64,000 bases of DNA from Paraburkholderia megapolitana (GCF_007556815.1 NZ_CP041745.1:558001-622000); one strand, 5' to 3'; counted from the stretch's first letter, positions 53,317-63,020 are shown. Notes: generated by a model not told the origin, from the letters alone. A program made the numbers and translations.

Positions 53317-55470
53317 CTAGCCTGCCTCGCGCGAACGCCGCACCGGCCAGACGAGATCGAGCGGATGGCGCAGCACATGCCGCAAGAACGCCCCGCGCAG
53401 CGAGCGCACGTCCTTCGCGCGCAAGTCGCGTGAACGCACCGCCATCAGGAACGCCAGCGCAAAGCTCACAGCGACGTTCAGCACCGCCATGCTGAATGTG
53501 CCGGCCAGTGCCCACCACAGCTCGGGCGTATGGAATGCGCCTTTACCGAGCACACCGAGCGCGACGCCGATCGAACCCGAACTGAGCGTGACGTGCCGCA
53601 CTTCGAACCCGAAGGCGAGTGCCGTGACGATTGCCGGAACGAGGCCGAGCATCAGGCCGAGCGTGAGGTTACCGATCACACCGGCGACATTCGAGCGACA
53701 GAACCCCGCGAGCCGCGTGGCGCCCGCGACGCCGAGTGTCATCCGCAGCCGCCGGTTGTAGGCGAGCGCGTCGCCGACCCGGTGCAGCACGAACCAGTTG
53801 TCGGCCCAGCCCGCGAGCAGGCTCGACGACCACAGCAGCACGCCGGTCAGCGCCGCATAGAACGGCGTCGGGCCGAGCAGCGAGAACGAATGCAATGTTG
53901 CGTGGGCTTTTTCCGGCGAGATCAGGTTCGCGCCGAAGATGCCGTGCCACAACAGCTGCACGACGAGGCACACGGGAAACACGACCGCGACATTGCCGAA
54001 CACCGCCGCCGACTGCGTACGGATCAGCGCAACCACCGACGCGACGAAGTTATCCATCCCCTCGCGCGTGCCGGTCCCATCGAGTTCGCGCGCGAGCGTC
54101 GGCGCCGTCATCGCGGGCTGCTTGGTGGCGAGCGAGAAGTGCAGGAAGTGCATCAGCAGGAAGCTCGCCGCGTAGTTGATGCCGGCGAGCAGTCCTTCGA
54201 ACATCGATTGCAGATGCGCTCCCGTGATCGCGAATTTCACGCAGACCGTGACGACGGTCACGAGGCCGCCGCCGGCCGCCATACGCAGCATCTTCAGATA
54301 CTCGGCGCGATCGCGTGCGATGTAGTGCTCGCCGGTGTCCGCGCTGTACTCGACGACCTTGCGTGCGAGCAGCGAGAAATTGCTGCGCAACAGATGCGCC
54401 ACGCTCTGGCTTGCGTGATTCGCGTTGACGAGTTCGGCGACGAGGCGTGCGCCCGCGTGCAGGTCGTCGGCGGCCATCCAGGCATCGAGCAGCAACTCGG
54501 CGCGCACGATGCGCATGCGCATCCGCTCGACCTGGAAGACGATGTCGACACTTACGCCGTTGCGGTAGAGGTGCGAAAAGACGTTGTCGGTGGCGATCCG
54601 GCATTCGTCGAGCAGGATGCGTAGATAGTTGACTTCGTGCAGTAGCCGGACTGCTTCTGTGCCTGTGCCCGGGTTCTCGCCGTCGGTGCTTGCCTCGACG
54701 GCGTGATGTGCGGCCTCGACCGCAAGCATCGCGCGGGTGAGCCGGTAGAACGGCTGCTTTTCGAGTGCCTTGCGAACGTCGAGCGCATCGGGCGTATCGG
54801 TCTCGCCCAGGCGACTGCGGACCGTCTGCGACAACCCCGTCGAACTGATCTGGCAGGTCAGGTTATGCATCGCCGCGAGCAGATCGAGCGACAGTGCGCC
54901 GCCGGGCTGCAGGTTTGCCTCGCTGGATTCGTAGTCGAACAGATCGCGAATGCGCGCGAGCAGATCGGCAGGCAATGACGAAATCCATTCGGCGTCCTGC
55001 TGCGACCTGAACATCAGCGTGAACAGCGCCGACAGTTCGCGGCGATTCGGCGCGGGTGGAATCAACGACGATTGCGCGCGCTCGAACAGCGCGCCGAAGA
55101 AACCCGAATGCACCGGCATACCGGCGTCGCACAGCAGCGAGATGCCGTCGCTTTCGCGCAGCACGGCACGCAGGATACCCGCGACGTTGGTCTTCCACGC
55201 AGGGTTGCGATCGAGCACGTGCAGCAGGTAGCGCACGCGCGTATGCGCGGGGATGGGGCGCGACTCGTCGTCGGCGATCTCGGAGGTAGCCGATGCGTCG
55301 GTCTGCAGACTGCCACCGCGATGCAGCCAGTGCGCGAGTTCGATCAGCCATTCGCTGCGCTCGGCGTAGGGCGCATTCATGTCCGCGATCGCGAGCAGCG
55401 CATCGAGTTGATGGCCGCCGTTGCGCGAGGCACGCCATTTTTTCAGGAACGTCTTGAGGGAACGAAACAT
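53317..55470 (-). CDS. Gcr-family membrane protein, labelled site-specific recombinase
   Basis: A 717-residue protein of the family named site-specific recombinase (Gcr; Pfam SpecificRecomb). The N-terminal half (1-320) is soluble and helical. The C-terminal half has about six or seven hydrophobic segments, for example LLMHFLHFSLATKQPAMTAP and PFYAALTGVLLWSSSLLAGW with its neighbours. I see no serine or tyrosine recombinase motifs, so the database label should be treated with caution. It follows pqiC by 75 bp on the same strand. Confidence 0.8.
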   Translation of the reverse strand: MFRSLKTFLKKWRASRNGGHQLDALLAIADMNAPYAERSEWLIELAHWLHRGGSLQTDASATSEIADDESRPIPAHTRVRYLLHVLDRNPAWKTNVAGILRAVLRESDGISLLCDAGMPVHSGFFGALFERAQSSLIPPAPNRRELSALFTLMFRSQQDAEWISSLPADLLARIRDLFDYESSEANLQPGGALSLDLLAAMHNLTCQISSTGLSQTVRSRLGETDTPDALDVRKALEKQPFYRLTRAMLAVEAAHHAVEASTDGENPGTGTEAVRLLHEVNYLRILLDECRIATDNVFSHLYRNGVSVDIVFQVERMRMRIVRAELLLDAWMAADDLHAGARLVAELVNANHASQSVAHLLRSNFSLLARKVVEYSADTGEHYIARDRAEYLKMLRMAAGGGLVTVVTVCVKFAITGAHLQSMFEGLLAGINYAASFLLMHFLHFSLATKQPAMTAPTLARELDGTGTREGMDNFVASVVALIRTQSAAVFGNVAVVFPVCLVVQLLWHGIFGANLISPEKAHATLHSFSLLGPTPFYAALTGVLLWSSSLLAGWADNWFVLHRVGDALAYNRRLRMTLGVAGATRLAGFCRSNVAGVIGNLTLGLMLGLVPAIVTALAFGFEVRHVTLSSGSIGVALGVLGKGAFHTPELWWALAGTFSMAVLNVAVSFALAFLMAVRSRDLRAKDVRSLRGAFLRHVLRHPLDLVWPVRRSREAG

Positions 55471-55545
55471 GGGTCAGAGCGTGTCGAGCATGGTGGGCGG
55501 TGGGGGCGGGCGAACGGTGCGCTCGCCGGTGCCCCGGGACCCTTC

Positions 55546-56325
55546 CTAGCCACTCACCCCGTGAGCTGTGTCCGCCGACGCACCGGTCGACGCAGGCAGC
55601 GGGCACGGCACTGTGACGGGCTGCACGTTGGCCGGTGCCGCCGCGCCTTTCTTCGCTGACGCTGACGTTGAAGCAGACGCAGCGCGCGGCTGCGGCGCAG
55701 CCGCTAGCGCACCGACGGCCGTGGCGATCTGCGCGGACATGTCCCGCACCGCGCGCCGGTGACCGTCGACGAGCGCGTCGTAGCCACCCGTCACCGGTTC
55801 GCTGACCACACTGCGGCAGGTCATCACGGCCTGCGTGCGCACTGCGCGCACGCTCCACACCGCGTCGATCAGCGCATGCGAACCGGGCCACGATTCGAAA
55901 CGCTGCACATTCACGCTGACCCGGTATACGGGTACGCCGTCCGGATACGCGGTGCCGGCTACGTCGATGGTGCCGAGCCGCTGCGTCAGATCGACCGATA
56001 GCGCGCGCCGGATCTCGTCGCCGGGCAGCGACGCCCAGCGCGTCTGCTCGAGCACGTCGACCTGGTTCGCGCCGGTCTGCACGACGAACGATGTCTTTGC
56101 GACCTGTGCCGGCACATCGACGGGCGGTACTTCGATCAGAAACGGCGCGTGCATCGCGCTGCGAGCGGGCGCCGTGGTCGCGTCGGAGCCGAGCGTATAG
56201 AAGCGGCTTGGCGGTGACGAACAGCCGGCGAGCGCTACCAGTCCCGCACAGGCCACGATACCGCCGACCGTGCGCAGCGAACGTGACGAACTCGAGAACA
56301 GGCCGGGAAGCCAGGTTTGTGTCAT
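55546..56325 (-). CDS. pqiC: PqiC-family lipoprotein
   Basis: A 259-residue outer membrane lipoprotein with a signal region ending in LVALAGCSSPPSRFYTL; Cys34 or so is the lipidated residue, and the PSRFYTL after it is typical of PqiC/YmbA. PqiC holds the end of the PqiB needle at the outer membrane. Its C-terminus has a long Ala/Ser-rich tail. The start overlaps the pqiB stop. Confidence 0.92.
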   Translation of the reverse strand: MTQTWLPGLFSSSSRSLRTVGGIVACAGLVALAGCSSPPSRFYTLGSDATTAPARSAMHAPFLIEVPPVDVPAQVAKTSFVVQTGANQVDVLEQTRWASLPGDEIRRALSVDLTQRLGTIDVAGTAYPDGVPVYRVSVNVQRFESWPGSHALIDAVWSVRAVRTQAVMTCRSVVSEPVTGGYDALVDGHRRAVRDMSAQIATAVGALAAAPQPRAASASTSASAKKGAAAPANVQPVTVPCPLPASTGASADTAHGVSG

Positions 56326-57938
56326 GGTTTATCTCCTGGTTTGCCGCGCAACAGCGATTCGGGATGACGCTCCAGATAATCCGACAGCGCGTTCAGCGAC
56401 TGCAGCGTGCGGGTCAGTTCCTGCAACGCCTGGTGCACGTCGGACTGCAATGGCGAATCCTGCTGCAGCGTTGCTTCTGCCGAACTGAAGGTGTGCTTCG
56501 CGGCCGACAGCGTGTCGCGCGCCTCAGGCACCACTTCGGTGTTGAGTCGCGAGAACAACTGGTCGGCGTTTTTCAGCGAGCTGTTCAGATTCGTGCCGAT
56601 CTCGTCGAACGGTATCTTGTCGAGTTTCTTCGCGATGTCCGCGACCTGCAGTTGCAGTTCGTCGAGCGTGTTCGGGATGGTCGGTATCTCGACCGGATCG
56701 CGCGACACGTCGATGGTGGCAGGCGCAACCTTCGGGAACAGATCGAGTGCCACATACAGCTGGCTCGTGATCAGGTTACCCGTGCGCAACTGGCCGCGCA
56801 GTCCGTGCTGCACGAGACGCTGCAACAGATCGCGGCTCGCCGGTGTGCCCGCCGCGGGCACGGTGCCGCCCGCGCGCTTGCTCAAGCGGTCCGGATACAG
56901 GTTCATCGTGACCGGCATCGTGAAGTTGCGCGCCTTCGGATCGTATTCGACGCCGATCGCGGTCACCTGGCCGAGCACGATGCCGCGGAAGTCGACCTGT
57001 GCACCCACCGACAGCCCGCGCAGCGACTGGTTGAAGTTCATCACGACACGCACCGGCGGGCCGTCCGGCTCGCGCATGGCGTCGGCTTCGTCGGCGCCGA
57101 GGCGGAACGTGGCGTTGTCGACTGCCTGCTGGCCGATCGGTTGCCCCGACGGCGACTGGAACGCGAGGCCGCCGGTAATCACGGTCGCGAGCGACTGCGT
57201 GTTCAGCGTGAAGCCGCTCGAATCGAGCCGCAGATCGACACCGCTCGCATGCCACCAGCGCGAATTCGTGCCGACGTATTGATCGTATGGCGCGCTGACG
57301 AATACCTGGATCGTGACGCCGGTGCCTTCCTTGTCGAGCGAGAAGCCGACCACCTGACCCACCTGCACACGCCGGTAGTAAACCGGCGAACCGATGTCGA
57401 TCGAGCCGAGCGATTCGCCACGCAACGTGAAGCGGTGGCCGCGCTGATCGCCGGTGACAGGCGGCGGCGTTTCGAGGCCGGTATAGAGCTTCTGCGTGTC
57501 CTGCGAGTGACCCGCATCGACACCGATGTAAGCGCCGGAAAGCAGCGTATTGAGGCCCGAGACGCCGCTCGTGCCGACCCGCGGACGCACGACCCAGAAA
57601 CGCGTGTCCTTCACCGCGAAGTCTTCGGCTTCCTTGGTGAGCTGCACGACGACTTCTACCTGCGTGTGATTGTTGATCAGCTTGATCGTTTTCACTTCGC
57701 CGATGTCGACGTCCTTGTACTTGACCTTGGTCTTGCCGGGTTCGAGCCCTTCGGCGGAGCTGAACAGGATCGAGATGGTCGGCCCGCGGTCGACGACCGA
57801 CTTGACGACGAGCGCGATGCCGATCAGCGCGGCGATCAGCGGAATGACCCAGACGAGCGACGGCAGCCAGGTCCGGCGCGGCTCGATGTCGGGCTCAGGC
57901 AGGTCGGGCGGAACGATGGGGCCTTGCGGGCTAGTCAT
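56322..57938 (-). CDS. pqiB: Intermembrane transport protein PqiB (three MCE domains)
   Basis: A 538-residue protein with one N-terminal membrane helix (about 24-46) and MCE domains at about 47-140, 160-250 and 285-390. The stretches KVKYKDVDIGEV, SPVYYRRVQVGQV and VDFRGIVLGQV mark each. A helical C-terminal region follows, which in E. coli PqiB forms a needle bridging the periplasm for lipid transport. It overlaps the second pqiA by eight bases. Confidence 0.95.
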   Translation of the reverse strand: MTSPQGPIVPPDLPEPDIEPRRTWLPSLVWVIPLIAALIGIALVVKSVVDRGPTISILFSSAEGLEPGKTKVKYKDVDIGEVKTIKLINNHTQVEVVVQLTKEAEDFAVKDTRFWVVRPRVGTSGVSGLNTLLSGAYIGVDAGHSQDTQKLYTGLETPPPVTGDQRGHRFTLRGESLGSIDIGSPVYYRRVQVGQVVGFSLDKEGTGVTIQVFVSAPYDQYVGTNSRWWHASGVDLRLDSSGFTLNTQSLATVITGGLAFQSPSGQPIGQQAVDNATFRLGADEADAMREPDGPPVRVVMNFNQSLRGLSVGAQVDFRGIVLGQVTAIGVEYDPKARNFTMPVTMNLYPDRLSKRAGGTVPAAGTPASRDLLQRLVQHGLRGQLRTGNLITSQLYVALDLFPKVAPATIDVSRDPVEIPTIPNTLDELQLQVADIAKKLDKIPFDEIGTNLNSSLKNADQLFSRLNTEVVPEARDTLSAAKHTFSSAEATLQQDSPLQSDVHQALQELTRTLQSLNALSDYLERHPESLLRGKPGDKP

Positions 57939-58626
57939 GGTTGGGGTCCTGAGCGGTAGTTCCGGTACGGCGTTCGGCGGCGTTAGCGTTGGTGTTGTCG
58001 GGCCGTTTTGCGTTATCGATGTGGTCCCAGATGAGACGCGGATCGAACTGCATCGAGGCCAGCATCGTCAGGATCACGACCGAGCCGAACGCCAGTGCGC
58101 CCGGCCCTGCGGTGATCACGGCAAGCGACTTGAAGCGCACGAGCGCGACCGTCAGCGTAATCACGAATACGTCGAGCATCGACCACCGGCCGATGCGCTC
58201 GACGATCCGGTACAGCTTGGTGCGCTCGTGCGGCCGCCAGGTGGAGCGGCGCTGCGCGGTGACGGTGAGCAGTAGCAGCACCGACAGCTTCAGCATCGGC
58301 ACGAGAATGCTCGCGACGAACACGATGACGGCAAGCGGCCAGTCGCCCGAGGTCCAGAAGAAGACCACGCCGCTCATGATCGTGTCGTCCTCGGAGCCGA
58401 CGAGCGACGAGGTGTGCATGATCGGCAGCAGGTTCGCCGGAATATACAGCAACGCGGCGGCGATCAGCAGCGCCCACGTGCGCATCAGGCTATCGGGGTT
58501 GCGTCGGTGCAGGACCGCGCCGCAACGCGGGCAGTGTTGCGGGACCACCGAGCGCACGCGCTGCGACACGCGTCCACACGCGTGACAGGCGACCAGACCG
58601 GCGCGCGACGCCGTGAGGTATTTCAT
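57931..58626 (-). CDS. pqiA: Paraquat-inducible protein A (second copy)
   Basis: A 231-residue inner membrane protein corresponding to one PqiA half. Two zinc-ribbon CxxC pairs lie at the N-terminus (CHACGRV, CPRCGAVL), followed by four membrane helices. In E. coli both halves are fused in one PqiA of about 417 residues; here they are separate neighbouring genes. It starts seven bases after the first copy. Confidence 0.92.
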   Translation of the reverse strand: MKYLTASRAGLVACHACGRVSQRVRSVVPQHCPRCGAVLHRRNPDSLMRTWALLIAAALLYIPANLLPIMHTSSLVGSEDDTIMSGVVFFWTSGDWPLAVIVFVASILVPMLKLSVLLLLTVTAQRRSTWRPHERTKLYRIVERIGRWSMLDVFVITLTVALVRFKSLAVITAGPGALAFGSVVILTMLASMQFDPRLIWDHIDNAKRPDNTNANAAERRTGTTAQDPNHD

Positions 58627-58633
58627 CGGCGGC

Positions 58634-59344
58634 TCATCCCTGGCGCGGCGTGGCTGGCGCGCTTGCGCTGGCCGGGCGGTTCGTTACCGCAGGACGACCC
58701 GGATGGACCGGCCGTTTGCGGCGCGGCGCGGGGCGTGCGCGCAGATCGTCGACGACGTCCCACAGCGTGCGTGGATCGAATGTGACGACGACGGCGAGCA
58801 TCAGCGTCAACGCACCGAACGCGAATAGTGCGGCCTCGGGCATCACGCGCGCGAGGCTGACCATCTTCACGATCGTCACCAGCACGCCGAGCATGAACAC
58901 TTCGATCATGCCCCACGGCCGCACGAACTGGATCGCGCGCAGCACCAGGTTGAAGCCCGGCGGCACATGGCCCCGGCGCACCGGGATGAGGATGTAGAGC
59001 AGTGCGACGAGTTCGGTGAGCGGAAACAGCGTCGTCGCGCAGAACACGATGACGGCCACGATCTGCATGTTTTCGTCCCACAGCGCGACGAGCGCGCCGA
59101 ACAGGCTCGTCTGCGACGTGATGCCGTTGGTTTCGAGTTCGACGATCGGAAAGCCCTGCGCGATCAGGAACGTGATCAGCGCGGCAATGGTCAGTGCCGT
59201 GATGCTGTCGAGCCGGCCCGAGACGCCCCGGTACAGTGTTGCCCCGCAACGTGGACAGCGCGCGGTGGCGCGGCCGGATAACCGCGGTTTGCGAAACAGT
59301 GTGTCGCACTCGTGGCACGCAATCAGGTGTTGGTCATGTTCCAT
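58634..59344 (-). CDS. pqiA: Paraquat-inducible protein A (first copy)
   Basis: A 236-residue protein equivalent to the N-terminal half of enteric PqiA. From the ATG at 59344 it starts MEHDQHLIACHECDTLFRK, with CxxC pairs CHEC and CPRCGATL, and four membrane helices (ITALTIAALITFLIAQGF, VAVIVFCATTLFPLTELVAL and two more). The frame is open to 59527, but the extra 61 codons show no family content. The C-terminal 40 residues are Arg/Pro/Ala-rich and probably disordered. Confidence 0.92.
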   Translation of the reverse strand: MEHDQHLIACHECDTLFRKPRLSGRATARCPRCGATLYRGVSGRLDSITALTIAALITFLIAQGFPIVELETNGITSQTSLFGALVALWDENMQIVAVIVFCATTLFPLTELVALLYILIPVRRGHVPPGFNLVLRAIQFVRPWGMIEVFMLGVLVTIVKMVSLARVMPEAALFAFGALTLMLAVVVTFDPRTLWDVVDDLRARPAPRRKRPVHPGRPAVTNRPASASAPATPRQG

Positions 59345-59554
59345 GCGGGCTGAAAGGCAAACGACGTGAATGGGGACACGCGCTGCCGGGATCTCCGGCA
59401 AGCAGTGGGGCAATAGTACCAAACGCGCCTGTGGCGGGCATTTGCGGCGGGTGAGCGAAACTTTTTTGCTGGCTCTCCTTCGGTAATTTTGCAGACCGAC
59501 CCGGTTCGGACAGTGGACCTCCCTCATCGTTCCAGTTCCGCTGCGGCTTGCCGG

Positions 59555-59576
59555 ACGCCGCTACGGCGGCGTTTTT
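59555..59576 (+). terminator. Orphan terminator in the pqiA/cytochrome b561 gap
   Basis: ACGCCGC-TACG-GCGGCGT followed by five T, reading on the plus strand, lies in a 367 bp gap (59345-59711) between divergent genes. No plus-strand gene precedes it, so it must end a short leader or an unseen small RNA. The rest of the gap has no gene; promoters were not clear to me. Confidence 0.55.
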
Positions 59577-59711
59577 GGTACATACCGGCTTTTACGGCTT
59601 GCGGTAGCATGGCGGCCTTAGTGCACGTTGCGTGCCTGACCCATGCGTCGCGCATCGGGAATAACAGTACCTGCTGAATCGTTCAACTCTTTTAGCCTGC
59701 CTCGAGCCGCC

Positions 59712-60272
59712 ATGCCTCACGACCCTTCATTCGCCTCACGCGAGTCGTATACGCGCACAGCGATTGCGTTTCACTGGCTGATTGCGCTGCTTATCGTCTG
59801 CGGTTTCGCGCTCGGCTGGGTAATGACCGATATCCCCGGTTTTACGCCGACCAAGCTGCGCTATTTCTCGTGGCATAAATGGATCGGCGTGACGGTGTTC
59901 GCGCTGGCCGTGCTGCGCATCCTGTGGCGCGCAACCCATGCAGCGCCGCCGCTGCCGCGCGAGACGCCGATGTGGCAGCGCGGTGCCGCGCACGCGGTGC
60001 ACGGGCTGCTCTATGTGCTGATGGTGGCGATTCCGGTGTCGGGCTATCTGTACAGCTCGGCGGCGAACGTGCCGGTCGTGTATCTCGGCCTGATACCGCT
60101 GCCCCGGCTGATCGCCCCCGATCCCGCTTTGAAGGTTTTGCTGAAAACCATCCACGTGACGTTGAATTACGGACTGCTCGCACTCGTGGTGATGCACGTT
60201 GGCGCGGCGCTCAAACATCAATGGCTGGACCGCGACGGGCTGTTGTCGCGGATGATCCCTTTCCTCAAATAA
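59712..60272 (+). CDS. Cytochrome b561
   Basis: A 186-residue di-heme membrane cytochrome with four helices. Heme-ligand histidines are found in AIAFHWLIALL (near 20), YFSWHKWIGV, AVHGLLYVLMV and VVMHVGAALKHQW. Such proteins shuttle electrons in the inner membrane from quinol. It starts the unit b561-yceI-yceI, like E. coli yceJ-yceI. I chose the ATG at 59712 because 23 more upstream codons add nothing conserved. Confidence 0.9.
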   Translation: MPHDPSFASRESYTRTAIAFHWLIALLIVCGFALGWVMTDIPGFTPTKLRYFSWHKWIGVTVFALAVLRILWRATHAAPPLPRETPMWQRGAAHAVHGLLYVLMVAIPVSGYLYSSAANVPVVYLGLIPLPRLIAPDPALKVLLKTIHVTLNYGLLALVVMHVGAALKHQWLDRDGLLSRMIPFLK

Positions 60273-60280
60273 GGACGACC

Positions 60281-60844
60281 ATGAAGGTTTCGTTTTATCG
60301 ATACATGCTCGCGGCGTTTGCCGCCGCGTCATTGACCGCTGCCGGCAGCGCGTATGCGCAGGTCGACGTGACGAAGAGCACGATCACCGCGATCTCGACG
60401 CAGATGAACGTGCCGGTGGAAGGCAAGTTCACTAAATTCACCGCCCAGGTATCGTTCGATCCGGCCAAGCCGGCGGCGGGCAGTGCGCAGTTCACGATCG
60501 ACGTCGGCAGCTACGATCTCGGCGACGCGTCTTACAACGACCAGGTGCGCGGTAAGGACTGGTTCGACACGAAGACCTATCCGAGCGCGACGTTCGTTTC
60601 CAGCGCGATCGCGGCGGCCGGCGGTAATCAGTTCAAGGTGACCGGCAAGCTGACCATCAAGGGCAAGTCGCAGACCGTGGTCGTACCCGTGACGGTCACG
60701 CAGCAGGGCGCGACGCAGACCTTCGACGGTTCGCTGCCGATCAAGCGTTCGCAGTTCGACATCGGGACGGGCGAGTGGAAGGACACGTCGGTGGTCGCCG
60801 ACGCGGTGACGATCAAGTTTCATATCGTCGCGGCACATAAGTAA
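60281..60844 (+). CDS. YceI-family protein (first copy)
   Basis: A 187-residue secreted protein with a signal peptide ([20 protein letters not shown], cleavage near AYA-Q) and a lipocalin-like YceI domain that binds long polyisoprenoids. [20 protein letters not shown] and [13 protein letters not shown] are typical. It has no cysteine in the mature part. The start follows the b561 stop by eight bases, so they are cotranscribed. Confidence 0.92.
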   Translation: MKVSFYRYMLAAFAAASLTAAGSAYAQVDVTKSTITAISTQMNVPVEGKFTKFTAQVSFDPAKPAAGSAQFTIDVGSYDLGDASYNDQVRGKDWFDTKTYPSATFVSSAIAAAGGNQFKVTGKLTIKGKSQTVVVPVTVTQQGATQTFDGSLPIKRSQFDIGTGEWKDTSVVADAVTIKFHIVAAHK

Positions 60845-60915
60845 GCGCAGTCGTTTGCTATAACCGAAAGCACCGCACTACACGCGGTGCGCTTTCATCA
60901 AAGAAGGAGCATCAC

Positions 60916-61494
60916 TTGAAAAAGACCCTCTTGATCGCTGCTGGCGCACTCGCGGCGTCGCTGTCGTTTGGCGCATCTGCTGCTGATACCTATCAGCTCG
61001 ATCCGTCGCATACCGCCCCGAGCTTCGAGGCCGATCACTTCGGTGGCCTGTCGGTGTGGCGCGGCAAGTTCACGAAGAGCTCGGGCACGGTCACGCTCGA
61101 TCGCGCAGCGAAGACCGGCACGGTCGACGTAACGGTCGATCTCTCGTCGGTGCAGATCGGCAATGCCAAGCTCGACGCCGAACTGGTCAGCGACAAGTTC
61201 TTCGACGTCGCGAAATTCCCGACGGCAACGTACAAGGGCACACAGATCCGCTTCGACGGCGACAAGCCTGTCGAAGTGATCGGCGCGCTGACGCTGCATG
61301 GTGTGACCAAGCCGCTGAACCTCGAGATCGATTCGTTCAAGTGCATCCAGCATCCGATGCTCAAGCGCGAAGTGTGCGGCGTCGAAGCGGAAGGCACGTT
61401 TAACCGCGACGACTTCGGTGTCGACTACGGTAAGACGTACGGTTTCAAGATGGCAACGAAGCTGCATATCCAGGCTGAAGGCATCAAGCAGTAA
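60916..61494 (+). CDS. YceI-family protein (second copy)
   Basis: A 192-residue paralogue of the preceding gene with its own signal peptide ([20 protein letters not shown], cleaved near ASA-A). [20 protein letters not shown] and [14 protein letters not shown] match YceI. Unlike the first copy it has a pair of cysteines in [17 protein letters not shown] that could form a disulphide. Between the two copies lies 71 bp. A terminator follows. Confidence 0.92.
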   Translation: MKKTLLIAAGALAASLSFGASAADTYQLDPSHTAPSFEADHFGGLSVWRGKFTKSSGTVTLDRAAKTGTVDVTVDLSSVQIGNAKLDAELVSDKFFDVAKFPTATYKGTQIRFDGDKPVEVIGALTLHGVTKPLNLEIDSFKCIQHPMLKREVCGVEAEGTFNRDDFGVDYGKTYGFKMATKLHIQAEGIKQ

Positions 61495-61517
61495 GTCGCA
61501 GGACGGCTTTGTGCCGA

Positions 61518-61555
61518 AACCGCTTCGAGCGCTGTGGCGCCGAAGCGGTTTTTTT
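61518..61555 (+). terminator. Terminator of the b561-YceI unit
   Basis: AACCGCTTCG (61518-61527) and CGAAGCGGTT (61541-61550) form the stem, with GCGC/GCGC pairs inside the loop, followed by seven T. Confidence 0.85.
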
Positions 61556-61719
61556 ATGACTTCTCCGGAGACAGGTGGATATGAGGAAGTACTCGCGCAG
61601 CTTTAATTTTTGCGGTAAATAGTGCGTTGACGCCCGACTGTTGTGCGTGCAACCAGTCGCGGCCCGCGAGGCGATCTTGACCGCCCGCACTACATAATTC
61701 GCGCGCGACGGAGATCTGC

Positions 61720-62997
61720 ATGAGTGCAACGACAGCAGCAAACCCTGCGGCGGTGCGCCGCGGCACGTGGCGCGCGGTGGTCGCCGCGTCGATCGGCAAC
61801 GCGCTGGAGTGGTTCGACCTCGTGGTGTACGGTTTTTTCGCCGTCATCATCTCGAAGCTTTTCTTTCCGACCGGCAACGACACAGTCTCGCTGCTGCTCA
61901 CGCTCGGCACGTTCGGCGTGTCGTTCTTCATGCGCCCGCTCGGTGCGGTCGTGCTGGGCGCGTACGCGGACCGCGTCGGCCGCAAGGCGGCGCTCACGCT
62001 GTCCATCCTGCTGATGATGATCGGCACGCTGATCATCGCCATCCTTCCGACGTACGAGACCATCGGCGTCGCCGCTCCGTTGATCCTCGTCGCCGCACGG
62101 CTGATGCAGGGTTTTTCCGCGGGCGGCGAGTTCGGCAGCGCGACTGCGTTTCTGGCCGAGCACGTGCCGGGAAGGCGCGGATTTTTCGCGAGCTGGCAGG
62201 TCGCGAGCCAGGGGCTGACCACCTTGCTCGCAGCCGGATTCGGCGCGGTGCTGACCGGTGAACTGTCGCCTGCACAGATGGTCGCATGGGGCTGGCGCGT
62301 GCCGTTCTTCTTCGGGCTGCTGATCGGCCCGATCGCGTGGTACATCCGCACGAAGCTCGACGAAACGCCCGAATTTCTCGCCGCCGAAACCACCGATACC
62401 CCGCTGCGCGACACGTTCGCGAGTCAGAAGCTGCGGCTTCTCATCGCGATCGGGATCGTGGTGCTCGGCACCGTGTCGACGTATCTGGTGCTGTTCATGC
62501 CGACGTATGGCGTCAAGCAGCTGGGGCTCGCGCCGTCGGTGGCGTTCCAGGCGATCGCGTTGACCGGTGTGATCCAGCTCGTGTTTTCGCCGCTGGTCGG
62601 ACATCTGTCGGATCGCTATGGACGCACGTCGATCATGCTGATATCGGCGGTGCTGCTGCTCGTGCTGATCTATCCGGCGTTCGCGTGGCTCGTCGCGAAT
62701 CCGACCTTCGGTGCGCTGATCATCGTGCAGGTCGTGCTCGGTTTTCTGATGACCGGTTACTTCGCGGCACTCCCCGGCCTGCTGTCGGAAATCTTCCCGG
62801 TGCAGACGCGCACGACCGGTATGTCGCTCGCGTATAACATCGCGGTGACGATCTTCGGCGGATTCGGGCCGTTCATCATCGCGTGGCTGATTCGCGCAGC
62901 CGATACGAAAGTCGCGCCGAGCTTTTACATGATCTTTGCCGCGCTGGTGAGTCTGGTTGCGCTGATTGCAGCGCGCCGCAAGCTGGGATTCAACTAG
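61720..62997 (+). CDS. MFS transporter, metabolite:H+ symporter (MHS) type
   Basis: A 425-residue transporter with 12 membrane helices. ASIGNALEWFDLVVYGFFA near residues 24-42 and GAYADRVGRKAAL (about 85-97) are the MHS hallmarks; ARLMQGFSAGGEFGSATAF is also typical. MHS proteins carry organic acids such as citrate, alpha-ketoglutarate or betaine; the substrate here cannot be decided. It stands alone, 225 bp after the YceI gene. Confidence 0.93.
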   Translation: MSATTAANPAAVRRGTWRAVVAASIGNALEWFDLVVYGFFAVIISKLFFPTGNDTVSLLLTLGTFGVSFFMRPLGAVVLGAYADRVGRKAALTLSILLMMIGTLIIAILPTYETIGVAAPLILVAARLMQGFSAGGEFGSATAFLAEHVPGRRGFFASWQVASQGLTTLLAAGFGAVLTGELSPAQMVAWGWRVPFFFGLLIGPIAWYIRTKLDETPEFLAAETTDTPLRDTFASQKLRLLIAIGIVVLGTVSTYLVLFMPTYGVKQLGLAPSVAFQAIALTGVIQLVFSPLVGHLSDRYGRTSIMLISAVLLLVLIYPAFAWLVANPTFGALIIVQVVLGFLMTGYFAALPGLLSEIFPVQTRTTGMSLAYNIAVTIFGGFGPFIIAWLIRAADTKVAPSFYMIFAALVSLVALIAARRKLGFN

Positions 62998-63020
62998 TCG
63001 GGCAGGGCGCCGTAAACGAC

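Noticed and set aside
53317..55470. Integrase or recombinase marking a mobile island
   Set aside because: No recombinase motif, no att-like repeats and no other mobile genes; base composition and neighbours are those of the core genome.
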